From assembly GCA_016220165.1 (NCBI GenBank), contig JACRIE010000005.1, positions 1-35,055 on the forward strand: 35,055 nt of DNA. Direction: 5' to 3'. The notes beneath the pieces are model-generated. The model searched no databases, was not told the origin of the DNA, and saw only the letters and a list, made by a program, of their open reading frames with translations. Position 1 is the stretch's first letter. Each line of letters opens with the position of its first letter. The position numbers and the translations under genes were made by a program. Below, piece by piece: positions 13,751-21,952 of the stretch. The stretch comes from Candidatus Peregrinibacteria bacterium. Its GTDB lineage: Bacteria > Patescibacteriota > Gracilibacteria > UM-FILTER-43-11 > JACRIE01.

Positions 13751-15613
13751 TTAAAGGTCCAGCGCGTAAATTTTAGAATCTGTCAGGAGGTACAATTTTT
13801 GCTCCGCGGAGTCGACATAAATACGACGGGGAGTCCCCACGACGTCCTCCAGTAAGATCTGGCCCTTATACGTGGCTCCTCCATTAGGATCTTTGCGGAC
13901 AAGGACTACCCGTTTATTCGTAGGATCCAGGAAATAAATATTATTCATTTCCGCGGCCGTAAAAATTTGAGTGGCCTTGCTGATATCCGAACCCATGTCG
14001 TTGATACTAAAATTTTGCTTACTGCCCTTAAATAATTTCACAATCTGTCCTCCTTGTTTCAGGACATAGATATTGCCATCCGCGGCAAGGGAAAGTGCGT
14101 CTTTTAAATCAGCGTCTTTATTGTACTCATTCGCCGCGGAGAAGCGCGAACGCAATCGGGTGTATTTATAAATTTGATTCTTGGCGGGGCTAAGAATGTA
14201 GATATTTTTGCCGTAAGCGATAAGATCCGTTCCTGCTTGCCAGCTTGGATCTTCAGTCCCTGCGTAAGAAAAGCGTCCGGAGACATATTCAATCACGCGT
14301 CCTGATTGAGTTAAGAAAAGGAGCATACCGCCGTCAGGGAAAGCCGTTCCTGCGGTAGCGATCTCTTTTTCATCAATGATTTTTGGATCAAGGACTTTGC
14401 TGAGAATCGTTTCAAAAAGGGTATTGTATTCAAATGCGTAGAAATGATCATCGAGGTTCATGAAACCCAAAGCGGCTGCATCCGCCTTTTTTTCCGAAAG
14501 GTCAACGAGCGGCACAGTTCCCTTCACGCGCTTAGTATTATTGATGCTATCGCGATTTTCCTGGACTTTATCCAAAAGCGCCAACGCCTCGGGACGAAAA
14601 TAATTGGTATCCAAAATAGTTCGCGCGTCACGGTCAACCTTATCCAAAATAGCGTTAGCCGATTCCTTATCATTGGTATAACCCTTAGCGCTCGCCGTGT
14701 ACAGATCCTGATTCAGAGCCTCGATTTTCAGACGATATTCTTCGCGGAGCGCGCGGTTGCGGCTGCTGTCCATCAGCAGAGAAACGCTGATCACTAAAAG
14801 AAGGATGACGGCCACTAAAATCACAAGAATTGTATTTTGATTGAAAGATGTCTTTTTGCGACCCAATTTAGCCATAATAAAATCAATCGCGATCGTAGCC
14901 CATCCTTTCACTTTCTGAAGCAATGGATTTTCGCGAGGGCCTTTGGAGACTGCTTCAGAAAGATAGGGGATCTTGGTATGAACGCACGAAACGCCGATGC
15001 TGGCTTCTTTGTCGTTCAAGACCGCTTCTTTAACGGTATCAAGCGCTTCCGTGATTCCGGAGGTGAACGTTTGAATGAGTTGAGAATTAGTGAAAAATCT
15101 CAAAAGCCGTTGCGTGGAAAAAATGATCTTATCATTGTCTCGCAGATCGCCGCTCGCGATTGTGGTAAAAATATCTCCATTCTTATTGGGTTCAAAAGTA
15201 TCGCTGATCAGACTGCATTTTCCGCCGCGGATGAGATAGGCTTCCGCTTTTTGGGATTGGGTCAGATAAAGATGGTTCCCCGAAAGAACCGCGAGAATGG
15301 CATTCACACGAAGCGTTTTGCCCAACCCTTTTTTGTCCTGGACTTGCTTGAGGACAAGATTGATTTCCTTGAGCGTTCCCTCAAAACGTTCATAAACATT
15401 GTCACTGGCCTTATCATCATCCTCAAAAAAGACATCCTCAATCACTTCGATAATTTTTTGTCCCGCGGCGCGTCCGTATTTCCCGAAATCAATGAGTTCC
15501 ATTGTAACCCATACCTGATCATCCGTGCGTGGTTTCTTGATGGTTTTAAGGAGGATCAGATGAGCGGAGTCGCGGGAGAGGGTAAAAGTGTCGGCAATCA
15601 CTTTGAGAGGCAT
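13751..15613 (-). CDS. PP2C-like domain, membrane anchor and beta-propeller-like C-terminus
   Basis: 620 residues with a three-part layout. Residues 1-250 resemble a degenerate PP2C/SpoIIE phosphatase fold: DSAHLILLKTIKKPRTDDQ, MELIDFGKYGRAAGQKIIEVIE, LGKTLRVNAILAVLSGNHLYLTQSQKAEAYLIRGG, IASGDLRDNDKIIFSTQRL. The metal-binding Asp pattern (DGMGG) is not clear, so catalysis is doubtful. A single membrane segment (about 262-285, NTILVILVAVILLLVISVSLL) is followed by a helical linker. Repeated LTQSGRVIEY, SPAKNQIYKYTR, LAADGNIYVLKQGGQIVKL and LDPTNKRVVLV blades suggest an extracellular beta-propeller. It is divergent from hpf and may sense an external signal; that is inference. Confidence 0.65.
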   Translation of the reverse strand: MPLKVIADTFTLSRDSAHLILLKTIKKPRTDDQVWVTMELIDFGKYGRAAGQKIIEVIEDVFFEDDDKASDNVYERFEGTLKEINLVLKQVQDKKGLGKTLRVNAILAVLSGNHLYLTQSQKAEAYLIRGGKCSLISDTFEPNKNGDIFTTIASGDLRDNDKIIFSTQRLLRFFTNSQLIQTFTSGITEALDTVKEAVLNDKEASIGVSCVHTKIPYLSEAVSKGPRENPLLQKVKGWATIAIDFIMAKLGRKKTSFNQNTILVILVAVILLLVISVSLLMDSSRNRALREEYRLKIEALNQDLYTASAKGYTNDKESANAILDKVDRDARTILDTNYFRPEALALLDKVQENRDSINNTKRVKGTVPLVDLSEKKADAAALGFMNLDDHFYAFEYNTLFETILSKVLDPKIIDEKEIATAGTAFPDGGMLLFLTQSGRVIEYVSGRFSYAGTEDPSWQAGTDLIAYGKNIYILSPAKNQIYKYTRLRSRFSAANEYNKDADLKDALSLAADGNIYVLKQGGQIVKLFKGSKQNFSINDMGSDISKATQIFTAAEMNNIYFLDPTNKRVVLVRKDPNGGATYKGQILLEDVVGTPRRIYVDSAEQKLYLLTDSKIYALDL

Positions 15614-15638
15614 TTTTTAATTTTTATTAGATAAGATC

Positions 15639-15720
15639 AATTCAAAATTCGAAAATTATAAAATTCAAAATCTAAATTCTTTATCCTAATTTTGAATCTT
15701 GAATTTTTGAATTTTGAATA
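15639..15720. repeat. AT-rich inverted word repeat (TTCAAAATTC / GAATTTTGAA)
   Basis: The left arm (15639-15679) carries TTCAAAATTC and its variants. The right arm (15688-15720) carries the inverse words TTTTGAATCTTGAATTTT. They form a long imperfect hairpin in the space between two divergent genes. Similar words occur before the start codons at 26415, 27391 and 28105. Confidence 0.6.
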
Positions 15721-15770
15721 ATCGAAGAAAGAGTACCATCTTTTTTCTTCTCACTCAAGGCGAGAAGCGC

Positions 15771-15799
15771 TTGATTTTAAAAAACGAAACGAACATAAT
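15771..15799 (+). promoter_or_regulatory. Promoter of hpf
   Basis: TTGATT (15771-15776), a 17-base spacer and CATAAT (15794-15799), 55 bases before the ATG. Confidence 0.45.
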
Positions 15800-15854
15800 T
15801 TTTAGGGTAAAGCACCTTAAAAATAGAGTTTTATTTTTTTAAATCCACGACCTT

Positions 15855-16451
15855 ATGCAAATCAATTTAGTCGCGCAGAATATCACGCTTGGAGAACGCC
15901 AAAAAAAGACCATCGAAGAGAAAATCCAAAAATTACAAAAATACGCGGATAGGATTGGAGATGAATCCACTGAAGTAAAAGTGGAGATCAGTCACACGAA
16001 AACAAAAAAAGCAGACGACAGCATCACCTGCCAGATCACGATTTTCGCTCCACGCGCAGTTATTCGTTCCGAAACCCGCAAGGCGGATGTGGATTTAGCT
16101 ATTGACCGGGCTTATGGAAAATTGATTACCCAAATCGAACGCTACAAAGCGCGGCTTCATCGCACAGACAAGCGCGGAAAACTAATGCCGGCCAGCACGC
16201 TGGAAGAGGCCACTCAAATCCAGGAAGAACCTGTTGAGGAGCCATTTGAAGTCCCCACAATCGTTAAGCGCAAACGCTTCTCGGATTCTCGTCCTATGAC
16301 CGAAGAAGAGGCCATTGAGCGTATGGAGCTGATTGGCCACAACGCATTCCTTTTTAACAATAGCGAAACAAAACGCTACAGCCTCGTGTACCGGCGCGAC
16401 AATGGATTCTACGGAATCATCGAGCCAAAAATGCCGGGAGACGAAGAATAG
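15855..16451 (+). CDS. hpf: Ribosome hibernation promoting factor, long form
   Basis: Binds the small ribosomal subunit in the mRNA/tRNA channel; the long form also dimerises ribosomes through its C-terminal domain. 198 residues, as expected for the long type. The S30AE domain (1 to about 105) opens MQINLVAQNITLGERQKKTIEEKI and has the basic helix AIDRAYGKLITQIERYKARL. An acidic linker (EEATQIQEEPVEEPFEVP) follows. The C-terminal domain (about 138-195) has VKRKRFSDSRPMTEEEAIERMELIGHNAFLFNN, then YSLVYRRDNGFYGIIEP. The gene stands alone between a divergent membrane protein and a repeat hairpin. Regulation is likely by growth phase, as in the family, but nothing specific is seen. Confidence 0.95.
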   Translation: MQINLVAQNITLGERQKKTIEEKIQKLQKYADRIGDESTEVKVEISHTKTKKADDSITCQITIFAPRAVIRSETRKADVDLAIDRAYGKLITQIERYKARLHRTDKRGKLMPASTLEEATQIQEEPVEEPFEVPTIVKRKRFSDSRPMTEEEAIERMELIGHNAFLFNNSETKRYSLVYRRDNGFYGIIEPKMPGDEE

Positions 16452-16537
16452 TCCGTAGCAACGTAGTCCGTAGTCTATAGTTTCTGTAGATTTAATTTGG
16501 ATTTAGCTACAGACTACCAACTACGGACTACAGACTA
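16449..16537. repeat. TAGTCCGTAGT inverted repeat after hpf
   Basis: The left arm has tandem TAGTCCGTAG words (16449-16489). The right arm (16507-16537) has the inverse CTACGGACTACAGACTA. Together they can fold into a long stem around an AT loop. It begins at the hpf stop codon and ends 7 bases before the next start. The same word appears in coding sequence at 29711-29745. Confidence 0.7.
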
Positions 16538-16544
16538 ACTTGTC

Positions 16545-17798
16545 ATGATGATCGAAGCCGTCAAAAAGCTGATTTATGTTTCCCCTTATTTCTTCCCACT
16601 TTATCTGATTCGTTTTCAGGTGGTGGGGATTCCTTTCACGGCACTCGAGCTGTTCACCTACGTCTTGTTCGTCCTCTGGTATATCGAGCGCATCCGCGAC
16701 CGGAAAATTTTTGTCTGGGATCCGCGCGTCCGGGAATATTTTTATGCGGGTCTTTTATTGTTCATAGGCGCGTCTCTCGGAGCCATTTTCATCCACCCTT
16801 TTATCCAATTGCCGGACGGCGTTTGGGTCGATGCGCAGCAGATCGCCTTGGGAGTGTGGAAAGGCTGGATTTTGGCCCCATTGCTCTACTTCATCGTTCT
16901 CGTGCAAGTTTTCAAAACGCCGCTCCAGGTCAGAACTCTATTGCGGCAATTCGTTTATTCAGCGGTTCTCGTCGCGCTGGTTTCTTATGGCTACGGCTTT
17001 TTGGGCGACGGAATTACTTACGATTTCCGTCTACGTGGATTTTTCGACTCGGCCAACTATTTAGCGCTCTATATAGCGCCGGCCTTTCTCCTCACGGTCT
17101 ATTTTGTCACGACCCGGGAAAGTCAAAATAAAAAGCAAAATTACATGGATCTCGCGAGTCTGATTATTCTCGCGCACGCGCTGCTTTTCAGTCAGTCTTA
17201 TGCCGCGATTTTGGGCATTTTCGGCGCGTTGGCCTTCTACATTTTGCGCCATTACCATTGCTCTAATTTAAAGCGTGTTTTTGCGGCCCTTTTAGTCCTT
17301 GGAGGCGCGCTGCTTCTCATTCTTTCAACTCAAATATACACGGGAAAATTTCAAAGATTTTTGGATTTTAAAAATCGTTCCAGTACTTCGGTGCGCGTGG
17401 AAATCTATCAGGTTTCCGCGAATCTCCTCCAAAAACATCCATTATTGGGCATTGGTTTGGGGCAATTTCAAAATCAGTACCAGACAAACGCGGTTCGCGT
17501 CCTCGGACATTCGCCACTGGAATGGAATATGCCCCATCCGCACAATATTTTTTTGGCGTTTTGGATGAATGCCGGCCTTGCCGGCTTGATCGCGCTCCTT
17601 CTGCTGATCGCGCTCATGCATCAATCATTCACTTACCCCCTCATCGCCATGTGGGGTATCCTCCTGCACGGGTTTTTTGACACGCCCTTTTGGAAAAATG
17701 ATCTCGCCATGATTTTTTGGCTCCTCGCGGCCGCCATTGTAATTCTTCAATCTCCTGCTCACTCTTCCGCTCAAAAGCCGGCTCATACAAAAAAATGA
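16545..17798 (+). CDS. O-antigen ligase-like (Wzy_C/WaaL) membrane protein
   Basis: 417 residues, about 10-12 predicted membrane segments. The large periplasmic loop contains NRSSTSVRVEIYQVSANLLQKHPLLGIGLGQFQ, and NMPHPHNIFLAFWMNAGLAGL carries the HPHN motif typical of the O-antigen ligase/polymerase superfamily. This family joins glycan chains to lipid or protein, or polymerises repeat units, on the outer face of the membrane. The exact reaction cannot be read from sequence. It may serve the glycan made by the cluster at 27391-35055 or a glycoprotein pathway. Two ATGs in a row open the gene. Its last ~14 codons overlap the probable true start of the CofE-like gene. Confidence 0.82.
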   Translation: MMIEAVKKLIYVSPYFFPLYLIRFQVVGIPFTALELFTYVLFVLWYIERIRDRKIFVWDPRVREYFYAGLLLFIGASLGAIFIHPFIQLPDGVWVDAQQIALGVWKGWILAPLLYFIVLVQVFKTPLQVRTLLRQFVYSAVLVALVSYGYGFLGDGITYDFRLRGFFDSANYLALYIAPAFLLTVYFVTTRESQNKKQNYMDLASLIILAHALLFSQSYAAILGIFGALAFYILRHYHCSNLKRVFAALLVLGGALLLILSTQIYTGKFQRFLDFKNRSSTSVRVEIYQVSANLLQKHPLLGIGLGQFQNQYQTNAVRVLGHSPLEWNMPHPHNIFLAFWMNAGLAGLIALLLLIALMHQSFTYPLIAMWGILLHGFFDTPFWKNDLAMIFWLLAAAIVILQSPAHSSAQKPAHTKK

Positions 17799-18486
17799 CG
17801 ATCTGATTGCCGTTATTTTAGCAACGCTCGATCGTCACTGTCAAAAACTCGTCGAGGGTGATCTTCTTGGTATTGTATCCAAAGCCGTTTCCTATTGCGA
17901 AGGGCGCTTGGTGGATCTGAAAAAACATCCATTATCCTACTGGATCTCAAAAGAGGCGGATCGCGTTTTCGATAAAAATGAAGACATTACGCTCACTCTT
18001 AAAGACAACTGCCTCATTCCCAACGCGGGCATCGATTTGAGCAACGCGCCGCAAGACGCCGCGATTTTATGGCCAAAAGACGCGTTCAAAACAGCGCAGG
18101 AAATTCAAAAGCGACTCAGACGGCACTTTAAAATCAGGCGACTCGGCATTCTCATCGCCGATTCTACCTGTCAGCCTCTCCGCGCCGGCACCACAGGCCG
18201 CGCCATCGGCTGGGCCGGTTTCGAAGGCGTCGAGGATCAGCGAGGCAAAAAAGACCTCTACGGCAAAACCATGCGCGTGACGCAAAAAGCCGTGGCGGAC
18301 AACCTCGCCTCCGCGCTCCTCCTCGGCGTCGGCGAGACGAACGAACAAACGCCCTTCGTCCTCTTCCGCGGCGCGCCTGTGAAATTTACCGAAAAAAAGG
18401 CAACCAAAAAAACCGCCTTCTTCCCGCCGTCAGCGTGTATTTTCAGGAGTGTGTATAGCCGGGAATTCTTGAAACAGCCGCTTTGA
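17755..18486 (+). CDS. CofE-like F420-0:gamma-glutamyl ligase family protein
   Basis: Family members add Glu to coenzyme F420-0; some homologues lie in organisms with no known F420. Clear motifs: EGDLLGIVSKAVSYCEGRLVDL, NAGIDLSN, ILWPKD, ILIADSTCQPLRAGTTGRAIGWAGF, DLYGKTMRVTQKAVADNLASALLLGVGE, and FVLFRGAPV. The first conventional start (GTG 17908) would cut off the conserved N-terminus; the same frame continues upstream as LPLKSRLIQKNDDLIAVIL, matching the usual CofE opening. It is open to a stop at 17740, and 17755 is a CTG, so this start is provisional. No other F420 gene is in the window, so the substrate is open. The 3' end overlaps the convergent radical SAM gene by 44 bases. Confidence 0.7.
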   Translation: MLTLPLKSRLIQKNDDLIAVILATLDRHCQKLVEGDLLGIVSKAVSYCEGRLVDLKKHPLSYWISKEADRVFDKNEDITLTLKDNCLIPNAGIDLSNAPQDAAILWPKDAFKTAQEIQKRLRRHFKIRRLGILIADSTCQPLRAGTTGRAIGWAGFEGVEDQRGKKDLYGKTMRVTQKAVADNLASALLLGVGETNEQTPFVLFRGAPVKFTEKKATKKTAFFPPSACIFRSVYSREFLKQPL

Positions 18487-19255
18487 TCTGCTCGAAAAGT
18501 TCACGATACCGATGAAAGTCTCCATTCATGGCGATATTGAGAGGGGCTGTATCGGAAGATACCCGCGCTTCCAGCATTTTCATTAAATCCCGAATTATTG
18601 TTTGATAAAAAACCAATTCATCCGCGTCCTCGGGCAATACGAATTCATGTTGATCTAAGGCTTTTACAACAAAACCCCAGTATTGAAAAAAACCGTTATG
18701 GAAATGGGAATCATTATCATAATTCCGAATCAGAAAGAATAGATAGGCGGCCACATGCCGTAGGCTCACTTCGGTATGGAATTGACCGGTATCCAGGTCA
18801 ATATAATTGGAGTACGGCATATAAAGGGTGGGCCCTTCAATAAAACCAAGCGGAGAACGCATGATAGAAAATGGGTTTCTCGGGTAAACCCTTCTTTTTT
18901 GATTTACAGGAAATGCGTTTCGCTCTGTCGGGAAAAGGGTGGAAGATATATGATACTCGTTACAGCAAGGGCCGTTCACAGGATCAATGAAAGTCATATC
19001 ACTGCAATTAAAACCAGCCCTTAAAACAGGATCTTTTTTCCCCTGACGTGCGCGGCCGACGCATTTTACATCAATAGGATTGATATTGATAGGCATGTCA
19101 TAAGATAGACGGGATCGTTCGATAATGCGGGTGGACGCTCTCTCGGCGGCGTCAATAACGCCATTCTCCCGTAAGCGTTCCTCATTGGAAGGGAGAAAAG
19201 AAAGACTGAGAACTACTTTTCGGAAACGCATGCGTGCCAATTCTAAAAGTTCCAA
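18443..19255 (-). CDS. Radical SAM protein, C-terminal part after in-frame TAG
   Basis: 270 residues counted from a TTG (19255), in exactly the same frame as the upstream N-terminal part. Only one TAG (19283-19285) and nine further sense codons separate the two. The beginning, LELLELARMRFRKVVLSLSFLPSNEERL, fits the middle of a radical SAM TIM barrel. Cys residues (DVKCVG, NCSDM, PCCNEYH) in the C-terminal region could bind an auxiliary cluster, but no SPASM pattern is certain. It has no convincing ribosome-binding site, so separate translation is doubtful. Ends GYTHS with TGA inside the 3' end of the CofE-like gene. Confidence 0.6.
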   Translation of the reverse strand: MELLELARMRFRKVVLSLSFLPSNEERLRENGVIDAAERASTRIIERSRLSYDMPININPIDVKCVGRARQGKKDPVLRAGFNCSDMTFIDPVNGPCCNEYHISSTLFPTERNAFPVNQKRRVYPRNPFSIMRSPLGFIEGPTLYMPYSNYIDLDTGQFHTEVSLRHVAAYLFFLIRNYDNDSHFHNGFFQYWGFVVKALDQHEFVLPEDADELVFYQTIIRDLMKMLEARVSSDTAPLNIAMNGDFHRYRELFEQIKAAVSRIPGYTHS

Positions 19256-19282
19256 AAATTGATTCTCTCGACCCGGAGGGCA

Positions 19283-19768
19283 CTACGTCGGCACCTTAAT
19301 TTCACGCAGGTCGGAAAAGCGTTCAAGATATTCCAGAATGTCAAAGAGATACGGATAATCCAGCGGATCCGTAGCGTCATAGAGCAGGAGTGGATTGATG
19401 CTATTGCCGATTCCGAATTTTTCCATGAAAGCGATCAATTTTTCTGGATCAAAAATTTTACGGTTTCGTTGCGAATAGGGTTTGGCGCTGAGTCCGCATT
19501 CAGGACAGTGTCCGGAACAAAAACCCGAAAGCGCTAATACTTCCGCGGTTCTCACGATGAGCATGGTTTCCTGCCAGGGTCGGTGATCGAAAAAGGTCGC
19601 GATATCCACCGGTTCCACGCCATGAGGATAACGACTTAACAAAGCCTGTTGCAACGTTTTTCGATGCTCAGGCACGAGGGCGTGCACTTCCGCATAAGAA
19701 GTGGCAGGCCTTTCAGGGGAGTCCGCCCACCTAAAATATTCATAAGCGCTTAAATCCAAAAAGAACAA
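19283..19768 (-). CDS. Radical SAM protein, N-terminal part ending at TAG
   Basis: 161 residues from a TTG start (19768), which a TAA two codons upstream makes the only option. The motif LALSGFCSGHCPECGLSAKP contains C-x3-C-x2-C, the three Cys ligands of the 4Fe-4S cluster in radical SAM enzymes, here near residue 83. It ends LREIKVPT and then TAG. Reading through gives CPPGRENQF and the C-terminal part, for 441 residues in all. The reaction is unknown. An active enzyme needs the part beyond the TAG, so this is either a recent nonsense mutation, a read-through event, or a sequence error. Confidence 0.65.
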   Translation of the reverse strand: MFFLDLSAYEYFRWADSPERPATSYAEVHALVPEHRKTLQQALLSRYPHGVEPVDIATFFDHRPWQETMLIVRTAEVLALSGFCSGHCPECGLSAKPYSQRNRKIFDPEKLIAFMEKFGIGNSINPLLLYDATDPLDYPYLFDILEYLERFSDLREIKVPT

Positions 19769-19837
19769 TTTTTAAGAAATAGATTAAGATGATATACTAA
19801 AAATCAAATAAGTCAATTCATGAATCTTGTAGCTCCG

Positions 19838-19866
19838 TTGGCTTCATAAAATCCATAGCATATAAT
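19838..19866 (+). promoter_or_regulatory. Promoter of the transaldolase-pgi-LOG operon
   Basis: TTGGCT (19838-19843), a 17-base spacer and TATAAT (19861-19866). The leader to the ATG is about 105 bases and very AT-rich. Confidence 0.55.
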
Positions 19867-19956
19867 AACGACAATAAAATAAGAAATATCTAATTTCTAA
19901 TTTCCAACAAAAGGATTCAATCTCTAATGACTAAAGAATAAAAAAATTAGAAATTT

Positions 19957-19979
19957 AAAATTTTACAAAGTAAAATTTT
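19957..19979 (+). promoter_or_regulatory. Hairpin touching the transaldolase start codon
   Basis: Perfect 10-bp arms AAAATTTTAC (19957-19966) and GTAAAATTTT (19970-19979) with an AAA loop end one base before the ATG. The stem covers the place where a ribosome-binding site would be, and none is visible. It could reduce initiation or, being weak A/T pairs, melt with temperature; this is inference. Confidence 0.45.
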
Positions 19980-20627
19980 ATGAAGCTCTTTCTCGACACC
20001 GCCGATCTCGTCATCATCCAAAAATATGCTGCTTGGGGATTGGTGGACGGCGTCACCACGAACCCAAGTCTCATTGCGAAGGAAGGAATGGACTTGGAAA
20101 AACGCGTTAAAGAAATCGCGTCCATTATTCACGGTCCCATTAGTGCCGAAGTTCTCAGCACAGAGGCCAAAGATATGATCGAAGAGGGTCGTCGCTACGC
20201 GAAATGGGCGAGCAATATTTGCATCAAATGCCCCATGACGCCGAACGGATTGCTCGCCGCTCAAACGCTTTCCAAAGAAGGCATCGCGGTCAACGTGACG
20301 CTGGTTTTTTCCGCGGCCCAGGCGCTCCTTGCGGCCAAAGCGGGCGCCGCATTTGTCAGCCCCTTTGTGGGCCGCGTGGATGACGCGGGTCAAGACGGCA
20401 TGGAACTGATTTCGGAAATCATCGAAATCTACAAAAATTATCAGTTCAAAACCGAAATCATTGTCGCCAGCATTCGTTCCCCGCGTCAAGTGGCCTTATC
20501 GGCCATCATGGGCGCGCATGTCTGTACTATTCCGCCCGATATCTACGGCAAGCTCTTTCGGCATCCTCTGACGGATCAGGGGATCAAAAAATTTTTAGAC
20601 GACTGGAGCAAAGCTAAGAAAAAATAA
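19980..20627 (+). CDS. Transaldolase-like protein (FSA/TalC type)
   Basis: Class I aldolase of the short transaldolase/fructose-6-phosphate aldolase family; cytoplasmic, linked to pentose phosphate and glycolytic sugars. 215 residues, the normal length. [29 protein letters not shown], and [14 protein letters not shown] with the Schiff-base Lys (usual form VKIPMT) are present. [32 protein letters not shown] and [12 protein letters not shown] follow. Whether it acts as transaldolase or as F6P aldolase cannot be decided by eye. It is followed after 3 bases by pgi, and with transketolase elsewhere in the window it would complete the non-oxidative branch. Confidence 0.93.
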   Translation: MKLFLDTADLVIIQKYAAWGLVDGVTTNPSLIAKEGMDLEKRVKEIASIIHGPISAEVLSTEAKDMIEEGRRYAKWASNICIKCPMTPNGLLAAQTLSKEGIAVNVTLVFSAAQALLAAKAGAAFVSPFVGRVDDAGQDGMELISEIIEIYKNYQFKTEIIVASIRSPRQVALSAIMGAHVCTIPPDIYGKLFRHPLTDQGIKKFLDDWSKAKKK

Positions 20628-20630
20628 TTC

Positions 20631-21950
20631 ATGCTCAAACTCGATCTCTCACCCCTGCACAAAATCGCTCAAAAGCACGGTCTAAAGCCGACAGATATTC
20701 GCGCGCAACAAAAACAGTTGGGGGGTTATCTCAAAGAAATTCAGAAAAAAGACCAGGGATTTTGTGAAATTTTGGATGATCAGAAGACGCTTCGTGACAT
20801 CGAAATCTACGCCAAAAAGGCAAAGGGAAAATATGAGTTTATCGTGGTGCTGGGGATCGGCGGCTCCGCCCTGGGCGCGAGTTGTCTGGCGGAAAGCCTC
20901 GCTTCTTCTGAAGGCGCGGATCCACATCCGCGCACGAAGAAGGTTCCCACGCTTTTTGTGCTCGACAACATCGATCCCTCTCAAATCTCAAACATCGGAT
21001 CTCGAATCGATCTCAGGAGGACGCTTTTTATTGTGATCACCAAGTCCGGGAACACGCCGGAGACGATGGCCACCTATCTTTATTTCAGAGCGGCAATCGA
21101 TCGAAAAAAACTCAGTCCGCGGACTCATTTCGTTTTTATTACGGATCCCAAAAAAGGTTTCCTTCGATTCATTGGCGATCGCGAAGGGATCCCCAGTTTT
21201 TCCATCCCGCCGAATGTGATCGGCCGCTTTTCCGTGCTCACGCCCGTCGGGCTTCTTCCGGCGGCGCTTCTCGGAATCAACATCCGCGCCCTGATTCGTG
21301 GCGCGCAAAAGATGCGCGCCCAATTTTTGAGTAAAAATAGCGACACTAATCTCCCCTTCCAGCTCGCGACAGTTCAGTATCTAATGAGTGAAAAAGAAAA
21401 AAGCGCCCACGTTCTCATTCCCTACTCCTCTCGCCTCATCCGCTTCGCGGACTGGGTTCGTCAGCTCGTCGCCGAAAGCACGGGCAAAGAAAAAAAATGG
21501 CTTCACAGAACCCTCAACGTGGGCATCACGCTCATCAACGCGCTGGGGGTTACGGACCAGCATTCTCAATTCCAGCTTTATAACCAAGGGCCGAATGACA
21601 AGCTGATTATGTTTATTAAAGTGGCTAAAATGGGCCCGTCGATTCGCATCCCCCCCTTATACGAGGAAGAAGAATCGCTGGAGTGCCTTCACAAAAAAAC
21701 ATTCCAACAGATGATGCACGCGGAGATGGAAGCTTCCCAAAAAGCGCTCATCAAAAATGATCGGCCAAGCTTCACGATCGAAATCGATCGCGTTGACGAA
21801 GAACATCTGGGAATGTTATTTATGCTCTTTCAGGGCGCCACTGCGTTTTTGGGTGAATTTTTCGACATCAACGCGTTCAATCAGCCTGGAGTGGCTCTCG
21901 GAAAAGAATTGACGCGCGCCATTCTTAGCGTTCATTCTAATCATCAATAA
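20631..21950 (+). CDS. pgi: Glucose-6-phosphate isomerase
   Basis: Interconverts glucose 6-phosphate and fructose 6-phosphate. 439 residues, the short bacterial form. FIVVLGIGGSALGASCLAE is the sugar-phosphate-binding loop of the first SIS domain. VITKSGNTPETMATYLYF follows, then RFSVLTPVGLLPAALLG. QLVAESTGKE includes a likely catalytic Glu, and DQHSQFQLYNQGPNDKLIMF is characteristic of the second domain. It lies 3 bases after the transaldolase-like gene and 2 before the LOG gene, so an operon is likely. No clear Shine-Dalgarno. Confidence 0.94.
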   Translation: MLKLDLSPLHKIAQKHGLKPTDIRAQQKQLGGYLKEIQKKDQGFCEILDDQKTLRDIEIYAKKAKGKYEFIVVLGIGGSALGASCLAESLASSEGADPHPRTKKVPTLFVLDNIDPSQISNIGSRIDLRRTLFIVITKSGNTPETMATYLYFRAAIDRKKLSPRTHFVFITDPKKGFLRFIGDREGIPSFSIPPNVIGRFSVLTPVGLLPAALLGINIRALIRGAQKMRAQFLSKNSDTNLPFQLATVQYLMSEKEKSAHVLIPYSSRLIRFADWVRQLVAESTGKEKKWLHRTLNVGITLINALGVTDQHSQFQLYNQGPNDKLIMFIKVAKMGPSIRIPPLYEEEESLECLHKKTFQQMMHAEMEASQKALIKNDRPSFTIEIDRVDEEHLGMLFMLFQGATAFLGEFFDINAFNQPGVALGKELTRAILSVHSNHQ

Positions 21951-21952
21951 TC

